Below, in pieces: positions 10,567 through 19,776 of a stretch of 64,000 nucleotides of DNA. Below the pieces are notes generated by a model. It was not told the origin of the DNA. It did no database searches and saw only the letters and a program-made list of their open reading frames with translations. The stretch lies in contig JACNJS010000087.1 in NCBI GenBank assembly GCA_014382445.1, positions 19,280-83,279 on the forward strand, given 5' to 3'. Source of the DNA: Bacteroidota bacterium. GTDB lineage: Bacteria > Bacteroidota > Bacteroidia > Bacteroidales > F082. The translations under genes and the position numbers were made by a program. Positions within the stretch are counted from its first letter, which is position 1. Each line of letters begins with the position of its first letter.

Positions 10567-10694
10567 GTTTCTTAGTATTTTATGATTCGGAAAAATACTA
10601 AAAAAATTATTCAAAAAGAAATTGATACTTTTGTTTTAGTTGCGCAGATTAAATAGCAGGTTACATTAAACTTAACTGCCCGATTAATTACACG

Positions 10695-12029
10695 CTATAT
10701 GTTTATTTTTAACCACCGGTTTGATTTTAAGTACATCCACGAGACTATGCTCAACAAAAAACCATAGACTATTTCGGATGTCCATGCTCCAATAATATCC
10801 GTATTAAATTCAATTATTAAAACATATGTATAAATAACATAAACAGCCAGAACTGCCAATTCAATTGTTAGCGAAATATTTGTTTTACCGGTACCCGATA
10901 CTCCGTTTAACAGTACAAAACCAACTGAAAGAAACAACGCGCCTAAGCTTACAACATATAAAATAGGTGCCCCTACTTCAATTAAGTCTTTTTGATTTGT
11001 ATAAATTTCCATTATCATTCTGGGGGAAAACAGCCCCATACTCACAATAAATAGTACACCAAAAAAACTTAATACAGCAATTTTATATATAAGCGAAGGT
11101 ACTTCGTCATGCCTTTTCATTCCAATTAAGTAACTCGTTAATGTATTAGTAGCAGTTGCAAAACCCCAAATCGGCACCATTGCGATAACATAAACGCTCC
11201 TGATTATATTTGATACCGCTAAGGCCATCTCCCCTATCTTTTCCACGAAAAGAAAAAATACAAACCAAACCGCAAGGGATACAAACTGCTGTACCATCAT
11301 TGGAATTGAGATATTGAAAATTTTCATTAGTTTTTTGAGTCTGAACCTGCTAAAACAAAACAAATCATATTTTCGGTAATCGACTTTCGCAATAGTGTAA
11401 ATTATAAAATATAACATTGCCGAAATTTCAGCAATAACCGATGCTAATGCTGCACCACGAATACCCATTTCGGGCATTCCCATTTTGCCGAATATAAGAA
11501 CATAATCTAAAAATATATTTACCGCGGCAAGTACAATGGTTGTATATGTTATCACTTTCGTTTTAGCTATTCCCACATAAAACGATCTGAAAGCAATATT
11601 TATAAATGCGAAGAAAATTCCAAATGCCCTGATTTTAAGAAAATCAATGGATCCATTATAAATGGCGGTTGAATCAATTGTGTATTTGAGAATAATCACC
11701 GAGCCATACTTCAGTAAAAGAAAGACAATAACAGCCAGAAATGTCAGGAAAATGATGGTATGAATTACAACCTCTCCAATTTCCTTTAACCTTCCCTGCC
11801 CTAATCTTCTGGCAATTATAATTTGTGCCCCAATTCCAAATCCAAGCCCTAACATAATAACAGCCAGATAAAACAATCCTCCAATTGCGCCTGCTCCAAG
11901 AGCTATTTCACCAACTCTTCCTAAAAAAGCAGTATCAGTGAAGTTTATAAGGTTCTGGGCGATACTGCCCAAAATAATGGGATAAGCTACAAGCCAAATA
12001 CGGTTGTATGTAATATTGGTTTTGGTCAT
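10695..12029 (-). CDS. MATE family efflux transporter
   Basis: 444 residues with about 12 hydrophobic helices in two similar halves. Both halves have MATE features: P-I-I-L-G-S-I-A-Q-N-L-I-N-F-T-D-T-A-F-L-G-R in helix 1 (residues about 17-38) and S-I-P-M-M-V-Q-Q-F in the second half. MATE proteins export drugs or metabolites using Na+ or H+ gradients; the substrate is not predictable here. It is divergent from an MFS gene, and a long hairpin lies in the shared upstream region. Confidence 0.88.
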   Translation of the reverse strand: MTKTNITYNRIWLVAYPIILGSIAQNLINFTDTAFLGRVGEIALGAGAIGGLFYLAVIMLGLGFGIGAQIIIARRLGQGRLKEIGEVVIHTIIFLTFLAVIVFLLLKYGSVIILKYTIDSTAIYNGSIDFLKIRAFGIFFAFINIAFRSFYVGIAKTKVITYTTIVLAAVNIFLDYVLIFGKMGMPEMGIRGAALASVIAEISAMLYFIIYTIAKVDYRKYDLFCFSRFRLKKLMKIFNISIPMMVQQFVSLAVWFVFFLFVEKIGEMALAVSNIIRSVYVIAMVPIWGFATATNTLTSYLIGMKRHDEVPSLIYKIAVLSFFGVLFIVSMGLFSPRMIMEIYTNQKDLIEVGAPILYVVSLGALFLSVGFVLLNGVSGTGKTNISLTIELAVLAVYVIYTYVLIIEFNTDIIGAWTSEIVYGFLLSIVSWMYLKSNRWLKINI

Positions 12030-12071
12030 AAAGTGGGCAAAGATATAAAATGGTGAGTTCTATTGTTCAAA

Positions 12072-12124
12072 AATCCGCTGAGTGGATTTTCCTTGAAGTA
12101 TGAAAGGAAAACTCTCAGCGGATT
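12072..12124. repeat. 53-nt two-part inverted repeat between divergent transporter genes
   Basis: AATCCGCTGAG pairs with CTCAGCGGATT (11 bp). After a TGGA/CT internal loop, TTTTCCTT pairs with AAGGAAAA (8 bp) around a nine-base loop. There is no T-run on either side, so it does not look like a terminator. It sits upstream of both the MATE and the MFS gene and may be a regulator site, a structured 5' leader or the relic of a small mobile repeat. Confidence 0.5.
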
Positions 12125-12218
12125 GAAAAAATATTCTTTAACGCAATCCACTAAGACCATGCAAACTTAGCGGGTTTTGTTTATCAACAATTATCCTTAC
12201 TTTTGAAAAAAATGCAAC

Positions 12219-13466
12219 ATGCAAACCCAGTTTAAAAAAGACCTTCAATATTACAAATTCTGTTTTTATGGCTTTTTTAAAAACCTGCGCTTTTTTGATG
12301 CCTTCCTAATGCTATTTTTCCTAGGAAAGGGAATTAATTTCCTTGAAATAGGAATTCTTTACTCAGCACGTGAAATCACAATATTAATTATGGAAATTCC
12401 AAGTGGTGTTATATCTGATGCGCTCGGCAGACGAAAAACACTCATCATTTCTTTCTTTGCCTATATATTGTCATTTATTGTTTTCTATTTTTCCCAAAAC
12501 TACATTACACTACTGGCAGCAATGATATTGTTCGCTTTGGCAGATGCTTTTAGAACCGGTGTTCATAAGGCCATGATTTTCCAATATTTAAAAATAAACA
12601 ACTGGAGTATATATAAAATTGATTATTACGGTCATACACGATCCTGGTCCCAAACGGGTTCAGCTATATCATCACTTCTTGCTGCGATTTTTGTATTTTA
12701 TACAGAAAGATATGACATTATTTTTATAGCGTCAATAGTACCATACATGGCTGATATGTTACTTATTTATTCTTATCCTAAATATCTTGACGGCGAAATA
12801 GTACGTATCTCAGGAGAAAAGGTAGTACAAAGATTCAGATTAGTGATAATGGCATTTTCACAAACAATAAAAAACATGAACTTTTTCAGAGTGATGACAA
12901 ATTTATCGTTATATACAGGGTATTACAAAGCAGTGAAAGATTATATTCAACCTCTGCTGGTATTAGTGGCATTAAGTATGCCCTTCTTTGCTTATCTTAA
13001 TAATGAAAAAAGAATTGCTATTACAATTGGAGTTATCTACTTTATTATTTATTTACTTACGGCAGTATTTTCACGATACTCAGGTAAGTTCACAAACCTT
13101 TTTAAGCACCTGAGCAAACCAATGAATCTTACATTAACTATTGGATTATCAGTGGGAGTACTTACCGGGCTGAGCTTTCATTTAGGCTACTACGTTTGGC
13201 CAATAGTAGGATTTATTGTTATTATGATGATTGAAAATTTAAGAAAGCCCGTAGGAATAGGACTTGTAGCTAATATATCAAAAGATGAGTCAATGGCCAC
13301 AACACTGTCGGTTACTTCACAGGCAACGTCAGTATTGGCAGCTATAATTGCACCAATAATCGGCTGGATTGCTGACATATACAATCCGGGTATTGGAATT
13401 GCAATAATCAGTATAATACTTATAATAGGATTGCCGATTTACTGGTTGAAACAAAAAAATATTTAA
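12219..13466 (+). CDS. MFS transporter
   Basis: 415 residues with about 11-12 hydrophobic helices. The MFS motif A loop appears as G-V-I-S-D-A-L-G-R-R-K-T near residues 66-77. A long charged central loop (L-D-G-E-I-V-R-I-S-G-E-K-V-V-Q-R-F) separates the halves. Many residues are bulky and aromatic, as in uncharacterised Bacteroidota MFS proteins. The substrate is unknown. Divergent from the MATE gene; 65 codons of possible gene remnant follow its stop in the same frame. Confidence 0.85.
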   Translation: MQTQFKKDLQYYKFCFYGFFKNLRFFDAFLMLFFLGKGINFLEIGILYSAREITILIMEIPSGVISDALGRRKTLIISFFAYILSFIVFYFSQNYITLLAAMILFALADAFRTGVHKAMIFQYLKINNWSIYKIDYYGHTRSWSQTGSAISSLLAAIFVFYTERYDIIFIASIVPYMADMLLIYSYPKYLDGEIVRISGEKVVQRFRLVIMAFSQTIKNMNFFRVMTNLSLYTGYYKAVKDYIQPLLVLVALSMPFFAYLNNEKRIAITIGVIYFIIYLLTAVFSRYSGKFTNLFKHLSKPMNLTLTIGLSVGVLTGLSFHLGYYVWPIVGFIVIMMIENLRKPVGIGLVANISKDESMATTLSVTSQATSVLAAIIAPIIGWIADIYNPGIGIAIISIILIIGLPIYWLKQKNI

Positions 13467-13662
13467 AATATTTGTACATTTACCAATCAACTTGTTGTTC
13501 AAGTCTTATTTAATAGTGATAATGACGGAGTACTGATCCTAAATGTGCCTGACAGTAAAACTGTTGATCAGATAATTAGCAAGCACCCATCCGTTACTAG
13601 TGGCCAGCTTAAATATGAAATACTGCCATTGTGGATCGCAGAAGGGACGTTTTGCGAGTAGA
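13467..13662 (+). pseudogene. remnant resembling the C-terminal half of a YCII-type domain protein
   Basis: Directly after the MFS stop, the same frame stays open for 64 codons to a TAG at 13660, with no ATG. The peptide includes D-G-V-L-I-L-N-V-P-D-S-K-T-V-D-Q-I-I and K-H-P-S-V-T-S-G-Q-L-K-Y-E-I-L-P. This resembles the second half of YCII-like proteins: a strand, then a helix ending in a 'P-x-x-x-x-G' turn, then a strand. The expected first half is absent. I infer a decayed gene left by a deletion; a short gene with a non-ATG start is possible. Confidence 0.35.
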
Positions 13663-13741
13663 GTATGATAAAAAACCAACAACAAATTACCTCCACCGCA
13701 AATTTTGTATTAACACTCTGCAGTAGTTCATGCCTATGGTA

Positions 13742-13840
13742 GACAAGTGTGAAACTTGTGTCGATTAAAATTAAACAGCCTTAGTCTGAAACGCCCAAAA
13801 TCGACTTATGTTTCACGATACGGTAAAGCCGTATTACAAA
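13742..13840. repeat. nested inverted repeats, degenerate mobile or REP-like element
   Basis: GTGAAAC-N4-GTCGATT (13749-13766) is mirrored by AATCGAC-N4-GTTTCAC (13799-13816). Around these are two small perfect hairpins: ACAAGT-GTGAA-ACTTGT (13743-13759) and ATACGG-TAAAG-CCGTAT (13818-13834). The stretch lies between the YCII-like remnant and the convergent glycosyltransferase gene. Its form suggests a small non-autonomous repeat, but there is no second copy in this window to prove it. Confidence 0.4.
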
Positions 13841-13848
13841 ACATTAGG

Positions 13849-14994
13849 CTAACAAAAAGGTTTCAACCAGTCAACCATCATTTTAACAAGATCATTATAA
13901 TCATACAGCCTTTCAGCCCTGTTGCGGCCCGAAACAGACATTTGTTTTCGTAATCCCCAATTTTGCAATAAATATTTAACCTTTTTTCCAAGAGCTTCAG
14001 GTCTTCTTTCGGTTAATATTCCTTCAGTAGGAGTTACTATCGAACCAACACCACCACCACTATAAGCAACACATGGTGTACCCCCTGCAAGAGCCTCAGC
14101 ATAAATAATTCCAAAATGTTCTTTTTTCTCAGGTGCAGCAACCAGTAAAGTTGCAGCAACTATTAGTTTTGCCTTATCCTCCGATGAAACAAAGCCTAGA
14201 AATTTTCCACGGTCGCTCAATTTTTCCACAAGTTCTTCCAGCATTTCACCTTCCCCAATAAAGACGGTGTATGCCAAATCGGAGTATTCTTCAGAGGCTG
14301 CAACAACATTTTGCGGTCCTTTTGAATATGTTAACACACCCGGACAAATAACATAGGTTTCAGGCAAATCAAATTTCTGCCTAATGCCAACTGTATTTCC
14401 TGGCTTAAATTTATCAAGATCAACACCACATGGCAGAATCAGGAATCGTTCATCAGGTAAATCAATCAATGGTTTGACCAAACTATCTCTAACATATTCA
14501 GTAGTAACAATTATACCTCTGGCTTTAAGAATTGCATTGACAATTAGTTGCCAGTTATTATCATTCCATAAACCTACCAGCCTCGGTTCAATACCTGTGC
14601 CATGAACAAGTAGTACATATGGTTTGTTAAATTCATTAGCTACATTATGTACCGCAACTGCACTCAGGTTTGCATGATGTCCGATAAAGATATCAACATC
14701 TGCAGCAATTGATCTAAGCGCCTTTTCATAATCAGAAAGATACATCAGCATCTCTTTTTGACTCATTAGTGCTACCTGCTTTTGTTTGTTGCCAACAGAC
14801 GGCAAATACTCATGTACCGGCATTATTTGACTATGCAATTTAATGTCAACATTTTCTGCACCAGCTATTTCGCCTTCATTCCCGGGGTATAAAAAATACA
14901 CTTTATGACCCAACTTAAGCAAGTGACGAACATGCTCCCGTGCTACTTCTCCGCTACCCCTGCCCTTGTTCAATAATAAAATTGCAATGTTCAT
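13849..14994 (-). CDS. GT4-type glycosyltransferase
   Basis: 381 residues with two Rossmann domains. The N-terminal half opens with I-A-I-L-L-L-N-K-G-R-G-S-G-E-V-A-R-E-H, the acceptor-side loop of GT-B enzymes. The C-terminal half has Y-S-K-G-P-Q-N-V near residue 215 and the GT4 motif E-H-F-G-I-I-Y-A-E (E-x7-E) near residue 290. That motif binds the nucleotide-sugar donor. It probably adds a sugar to a glycolipid, polysaccharide or protein; donor and acceptor are unknown. Not in a polysaccharide cluster. Confidence 0.85.
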   Translation of the reverse strand: MNIAILLLNKGRGSGEVAREHVRHLLKLGHKVYFLYPGNEGEIAGAENVDIKLHSQIMPVHEYLPSVGNKQKQVALMSQKEMLMYLSDYEKALRSIAADVDIFIGHHANLSAVAVHNVANEFNKPYVLLVHGTGIEPRLVGLWNDNNWQLIVNAILKARGIIVTTEYVRDSLVKPLIDLPDERFLILPCGVDLDKFKPGNTVGIRQKFDLPETYVICPGVLTYSKGPQNVVAASEEYSDLAYTVFIGEGEMLEELVEKLSDRGKFLGFVSSEDKAKLIVAATLLVAAPEKKEHFGIIYAEALAGGTPCVAYSGGGVGSIVTPTEGILTERRPEALGKKVKYLLQNWGLRKQMSVSGRNRAERLYDYNDLVKMMVDWLKPFC

Positions 14995-15135
14995 ATATAA
15001 TCCGATTTTTTATATTATTTCAAATCGTAAAAATAGATATTTAATAAATTATAGAATTTACTATGAGTAAAAAACGTCATTTTTCTTATACTTGCAATAA
15101 TTTCTGAGAATCATCAAAAAGGATAAACAAATATC

Positions 15136-16809
15136 ATGACAAAAAAACTAATCTTAATTGTTTTATTAATTGTTACAGCATCTTATTCTACATCCGCATC
15201 TAATAATAACAACCAGGGTGATACATTATTTGTATTAAGTGAAGGTGTAGCAGTAAGAACAGAATTGCCTGATACCGAACTTACTGTAAGTCAGAAAATA
15301 GATCGGGCATTCACACCTATCGTCAACGGTTTAGGTGTTGTACTATTTTGGGATCCGTTTGAGACAACAGATTTACACGACCCCGTTATTTATAATGAAC
15401 AAGGTGAACCATTACTAAACCACGACGGTTCTGAAAAAAAGTCAAATATTCCACTGGTAGTAATATGGCTTATTTTTGGAGCTATCACTTTTACGGTAAT
15501 GTTGCGATTTATTAATTTCAGAGGGTTTAAACATGCTATTCAGCTTATAAGAGGAGTTTATGACAACCCTAACCATAAAGGAGAAGTTTCACATTTTCAG
15601 GCTCTTACTACTGCATTGTCAGCAACTGTAGGTCTTGGCAACATTGCTGGTGTAGCAATTGCCATTACTATCGGAGGCCCTGGAGCTACTTTTTGGATGA
15701 TAGTTGCAGGTTTGCTGGGCATGTCGTCGAAGTTTGTGGAGTGTACATTGGGGGTAAAATACAGACAAATCGACAAACATGGTGTTGTATCGGGTGGCCC
15801 AATGTATTATTTACGTGATGGGTTAAAGAAGAAAAACCTAAAATGGCTGGGTATTATACTTTCAATAGTTTTTGCAATTCTGGTTATTGGGGGATCGTTT
15901 GGCGGAGGAAATATGTTCCAGGCTAATCAGGCATTTTCTCAATTGGCCTATCTGGTACCAGGAATTGAAAACTATGGAGTGTGGTTTGGGGTTATACTGG
16001 CTATATTGGTTGGAGCCGTTATTATTGGAGGAATAAAAAGTATAGCAAGGGTAACCGACAAAGTAGTGCCCTTCATGGCAGCCATTTATGTAATCACTGC
16101 TTTGATAATTATTTTTATGAACATTGAGAACACCGGAGCAGCTTTTAAACTAATAATTGACGGAGCTTTTGGTGCAGATGCGCTAAAAGGTGGTATAATT
16201 GGTGTGCTTATAGTTGGGTTTCAGCGAGCTGCTTTTTCAAATGAAGCAGGTGTGGGCTCCGCTGCCATTGCTCACTCTGCTGTTAAAACCGATACACCAA
16301 TTACCGAAGGGTTTGTTTCGTTGCTTGAACCTTTTATTGATACTGTTGTAATATGTACCATGACAGCATTGGTCCTTATTTACACCGGAACCTATGAAAA
16401 CCCAATGGGCTACGAAGGAGCCCAGCTTACATCAGAAGCATTCTCAAAAGTATTTTCCTGGTTTCCTTACATACTAGTGTTAGCAATTTTTCTGTTTGCG
16501 TTTTCAACTATGATTTCCTGGTCGTACTATGGACTTAAAGGGTTCGACTATTTAGTAGGTGGATTTTCGGAAAAAATATTCGGAACCAGAGATGTAGCCA
16601 AATATACGTACTTTGTAACTTTTCTGTTTTTCATTATCGTTGGTGCTTCATCCAACCTGGGATCAGTTATTGCATTTTCTGATATGATGATTCTTTCAAT
16701 GGCATTTCCTAATATTATTGGGTTATTGATTTTACTGCCTGAAATTAAACACGATTTATCCGACTATTGGGGCAAGCTCAAATCAGGTGAAATTAAGAGA
16801 TACAAATAA
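15136..16809 (+). CDS. sodium:alanine symporter (AGCS family)
   Basis: 557 residues. After a signal-like N-terminus and an extracytoplasmic segment of about 90 residues, there are about 10-11 transmembrane helices with AGCS hallmarks: [16 protein letters not shown] near residue 165 and [12 protein letters not shown] near 370. It imports small amino acids such as alanine or glycine with Na+. The N-terminal extension before the first core helix is longer than in E. coli-type members. Its TAA overlaps the ATG of the next gene by one base (TAATG). Confidence 0.93.
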   Translation: MTKKLILIVLLIVTASYSTSASNNNNQGDTLFVLSEGVAVRTELPDTELTVSQKIDRAFTPIVNGLGVVLFWDPFETTDLHDPVIYNEQGEPLLNHDGSEKKSNIPLVVIWLIFGAITFTVMLRFINFRGFKHAIQLIRGVYDNPNHKGEVSHFQALTTALSATVGLGNIAGVAIAITIGGPGATFWMIVAGLLGMSSKFVECTLGVKYRQIDKHGVVSGGPMYYLRDGLKKKNLKWLGIILSIVFAILVIGGSFGGGNMFQANQAFSQLAYLVPGIENYGVWFGVILAILVGAVIIGGIKSIARVTDKVVPFMAAIYVITALIIIFMNIENTGAAFKLIIDGAFGADALKGGIIGVLIVGFQRAAFSNEAGVGSAAIAHSAVKTDTPITEGFVSLLEPFIDTVVICTMTALVLIYTGTYENPMGYEGAQLTSEAFSKVFSWFPYILVLAIFLFAFSTMISWSYYGLKGFDYLVGGFSEKIFGTRDVAKYTYFVTFLFFIIVGASSNLGSVIAFSDMMILSMAFPNIIGLLILLPEIKHDLSDYWGKLKSGEIKRYK

Positions 16810-17759
16810 TGTTGAACAAGCTAAATAACTGGATTAAAGTTTTCTTCAGTTTAAGTAAAAATGAGCAGCGAGGAATTATTGTTCTTGTTTTTATAATATT
16901 ATTTGTTGTAATTGTTAATTTATCACTGCCACATTTTTTCAAATCAAAGTCCGAATCGAATCTTCACAAATACAAAGCTGATATTGAATTGTTTCATAAA
17001 GAACAACAACCGTTAATCGATTCAGCTAACATTGAATTTTTGCAAAATTCGGGTGAAATGGATTTTGCAATTGCAAGTCAGAAAATAAAACCAACTAAAT
17101 TCAATCCAAATAAACTTCCGGTTGAAGCCTGGAAAAAAATGGGCTTTACGGATATGCAGATACGTACTATTAAAAATTATGAAGCAAAAGGCGGAAAATT
17201 TAATAGGAAGGAAGACTTGAAAAAGATATATTCGATTTCGGAGGTTGAGTACGAAATTTTAGAGCCCTACATTAGTATTCCATCGATTTACAAATCAAAA
17301 ACGGGTAGGATTATTAAAAAAAATCCGCCTTTTAAAAAAGCAAACTATCAAAATGTTGACATTAACTCTGCTGATTCCAGCGAATTAATAAACTCATTGA
17401 ATCTATCGCCATGGCTCGCTAAAAGAACAATTAGTTATAGAAACCTGCTCGGTGGATATGTAAATAAAAATCAGCTTAAGGAAGTTTATGGATTTACCGA
17501 TAGCATCTACAATGCCATCGAAAGCTATATTACCACCGACTCCAGCTTAATTACTAAAATTGACATTAACCGTATTGATTTCAAAAATTTGCTTAAACAC
17601 CCTTATTTTGATTATAATATTACAAACTCATTTTTTAATACACGTAATAAGATTGGTTCATTTTCATCAGTCGACCAACTGAAACTAATTGATGGAATTA
17701 ACGATTCAATATTTAATAAGGTTCGGTATTATTTGTATTTTCGGCCATCTGAAAAATAA
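16809..17759 (+). CDS. membrane-anchored helix-hairpin-helix protein
   Basis: 316 residues with one membrane helix near residues 20-42 (G-I-I-V-L-V-F-I-I-L-F-V-V-I-V). Three ComEA-like helix-hairpin-helix units follow, at about 95-140, 175-225 and 245-300. The units show the pattern N-x-x-D-x-x-x-L, as in V-D-I-N-S-A-D-S-S-E-L and K-I-D-I-N-R-I-D-F-K-N-L. Such domains usually bind DNA non-specifically outside the membrane in competence proteins, or serve in protein contacts. Overlap with the symporter gene suggests co-translation. Function otherwise unknown. Confidence 0.75.
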   Translation: MLNKLNNWIKVFFSLSKNEQRGIIVLVFIILFVVIVNLSLPHFFKSKSESNLHKYKADIELFHKEQQPLIDSANIEFLQNSGEMDFAIASQKIKPTKFNPNKLPVEAWKKMGFTDMQIRTIKNYEAKGGKFNRKEDLKKIYSISEVEYEILEPYISIPSIYKSKTGRIIKKNPPFKKANYQNVDINSADSSELINSLNLSPWLAKRTISYRNLLGGYVNKNQLKEVYGFTDSIYNAIESYITTDSSLITKIDINRIDFKNLLKHPYFDYNITNSFFNTRNKIGSFSSVDQLKLIDGINDSIFNKVRYYLYFRPSEK

Positions 17760-17834
17760 GCCACTATTAATTGATTACAATTAGGTTTGAGTACGAACAA
17801 AATTCGTTTAGTTGATTAAAATATATTTTGACAG

Positions 17835-17978
17835 AAGAAGCCTGAAGCAGGGAGTCAGGGTCATGAGGATATTGCTTCGGTCTTCTGATTCTGACCTCAA
17901 GTCCATCACGAATGTTTCTAAAAATGTATATAATTGATATATTGTGAAAATCACATCATTTGTTGCCTCAACCACTCA
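17835..17978. repeat. left copy of the 144-bp target-site duplication
   Basis: Identical over 144 bp to 19633-19776 and ending exactly where the left inverted repeat of the IS begins. It carries the last codons and stop of the SpoU methyltransferase gene, cut off from the rest, plus its 3' flank. The flank includes an imperfect hairpin of GAAGCCTGAAGC with GCTTCGGTCTTC (about 17838-17886) that now lies downstream of the helix-hairpin-helix gene. Confidence 0.93.
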
Positions 17979-19632
17979 CCTGACTTCCGCACTGGGACAC
18001 CCTAATTAGAATTCAAATAGTTTAGCAAGATTTTTTTGTTCATCATTGAGTATAAGCATACTTTCAATTATCTCCTTATTAAGAGGCGTAGTAAGTTTTA
18101 TTGAATAAATTGTTTTTGCAATTTCAATTACTTTTTCTGGACTCAAACTTGATTGCTTTTCTTTTAATTGCCTTTCAATTTCCTTATATATCTTGTAAGC
18201 AACGAAGGAAATACAAATGTGTGCTTCTATTCTTGACTGCTTGCTATGGTATATAGGCCGTATTTTGAGATCATTTTTAGATATTCTAAATGCTTTTTCA
18301 ATCTTCCATAAGTGACTATAGTTTTCAATAATATCATTTTTTGATAAATTGGTATTTGTTAAGTATCCTTTTAAACCATCCCATTTTTGATCTAACAAAT
18401 ATTTTTCTTTGTCAATGGTAATTTTAATTTCTCCATCCATTTTTAAATACTTGTTGTAACCTCTGTTGTTGATATTTGCTTTGGTTAACCTTCCGGTTCT
18501 AATTTGTTTCTCAAGCCTCCTTAATCCCTTTTCCCTGTTTACTTTATCTTTTTTAGCTCTGCTCTCAGAGTAACTAACAATTAGTTTGATGTTATCATCC
18601 TTCTCAATGACTTTATTCTCTCCATTTTTCAGGGCTAAATTCAGTATCTTGTCTTTTATTATTTGCTTCTCATTTTTAATCCTTGCTCCTAAAATAAACT
18701 CGTAGTCCTTTCTTTGTAGTTCTACTATGTTAGCAGATGATAAAAGACCCGAATCGGCTATAATTACTAATTTATCAAGCTTATACATAGACTTAAAGTG
18801 GTCTACCACTGGAAGCATTGTATGACCTTCGAACTTATTACCTTCAAAAATCTCATATGCTAATGGATAGCCGTCAATGCTCACGAGTAAACCTAAAACT
18901 ATTTGTGGGTTTTGATGTTTTCCTTCTTTCGAAAATCCTGTTTTGCGTAAATCATCTTCTTTGTCTATTTCAAAATACAAAGTGGTAACATCATAAAATA
19001 CAATACTAATTTCGTTGTTCAATATCCTGAGAGTGTGCCGAAAACTAATTTGCTGAACCAGTTCTTTTTGAGTATTATATAGTTTATCAAGATAGCGATA
19101 AACAGCGTCATCATCTATCTCTATGGAGTGGTGCTTTTTTAGGTAATCAACTGTTTTTAATTTGCTTGTTGGATAGCTTATCCGTGCTAATACAAGGTAT
19201 CTAAATATGTCGTCTTTAACTTGGTTAAATCCAATTCTGTCAAATATTTTTGTTATTAGTAGCTCAATTCCGGAATTGTTAACTTGCTGAATACTCGATA
19301 TAAACTTAGAAAGTGCCTGTTTCTCATTTGAAAAATCAAGTTCTTGCTGCCCTAATTGCCTCTTTATCCATTGCTCTCCCTGCTGTATTAATTGTATAAG
19401 CACTTGTTTATCCTGTGACCTGCCAAGTGATTTTAGAACCTTGTACTTTCCTGAACTTTTATCTATAACCTGGACACTTACTGTTCCACTCTTGTTAGGT
19501 TTCTTTCTTACAAACATCCAACAAATCTAACAACAAAAAACATTTGGGACACCGTAATAATGCATATTTATATCATAACAGACTGATTATCACATTGTGA
19601 TTGTTGAAGGAAAAATAAGTGCGGAAGTCAGG
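17979..19632. mobile_element. complete IS1634-type (IS4 group) insertion sequence
   Basis: 1654 bp bounded by perfect 15-bp terminal inverted repeats: CCTGACTTCCGCACT at 17979-17993 and its complement at 19618-19632. One transposase gene fills it on the minus strand. A 13-nt palindrome, ATCACA-T-TGTGAT (19589-19601), lies between the transposase start and the right end and may be a subterminal binding site. An exact 144-bp direct repeat flanks the element. Long and variable target duplications are a published property of IS1634 and IS1549 relatives. Intact ends and gene suggest recent, possibly active insertion. Confidence 0.95.
18006..19517 (-). CDS. IS1634 family DDE transposase
   Basis: 503 residues, full length and unbroken. 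The DDE triad is visible: D176 in V-F-Y-D-V-T-T-L, D255 in V-I-I-A-D-S-G-L, and E407 in L-W-K-I-E-K-A-F-R, the last matching the YREK-type motif of the IS4 superfamily. The N-terminal region holds short charged helices that probably bind the inverted repeats. Start MFVRKKPNKSG at 19517 leaves 100 bp to the right inverted repeat. It would cut and paste the surrounding element. Confidence 0.95.
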   Translation of the reverse strand: MFVRKKPNKSGTVSVQVIDKSSGKYKVLKSLGRSQDKQVLIQLIQQGEQWIKRQLGQQELDFSNEKQALSKFISSIQQVNNSGIELLITKIFDRIGFNQVKDDIFRYLVLARISYPTSKLKTVDYLKKHHSIEIDDDAVYRYLDKLYNTQKELVQQISFRHTLRILNNEISIVFYDVTTLYFEIDKEDDLRKTGFSKEGKHQNPQIVLGLLVSIDGYPLAYEIFEGNKFEGHTMLPVVDHFKSMYKLDKLVIIADSGLLSSANIVELQRKDYEFILGARIKNEKQIIKDKILNLALKNGENKVIEKDDNIKLIVSYSESRAKKDKVNREKGLRRLEKQIRTGRLTKANINNRGYNKYLKMDGEIKITIDKEKYLLDQKWDGLKGYLTNTNLSKNDIIENYSHLWKIEKAFRISKNDLKIRPIYHSKQSRIEAHICISFVAYKIYKEIERQLKEKQSSLSPEKVIEIAKTIYSIKLTTPLNKEIIESMLILNDEQKNLAKLFEF

Positions 19633-19776
19633 AAGAAGCCTGAAGCAGGGAGTCAGGGTCATGAGGATATTGCTTCGGTCTTCTGATTCTGACCTCAAGT
19701 CCATCACGAATGTTTCTAAAAATGTATATAATTGATATATTGTGAAAATCACATCATTTGTTGCCTCAACCACTCA
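19633..19776. repeat. right copy of the 144-bp target-site duplication
   Basis: Begins directly after the right inverted repeat of the IS and matches 17835-17978 at every base. This copy is continuous with the SpoU methyltransferase gene and so holds its true 3' end (stop at 19749). It also keeps the hairpin downstream of that stop, so the gene retains its native end. Confidence 0.93.

Noticed and set aside
17835..19776. 144-bp direct repeat as an assembly artefact or tandem duplication
   Set aside because: The copies stop exactly at the ends of 15-bp perfect inverted repeats around an intact transposase gene, which a misassembly would not produce.
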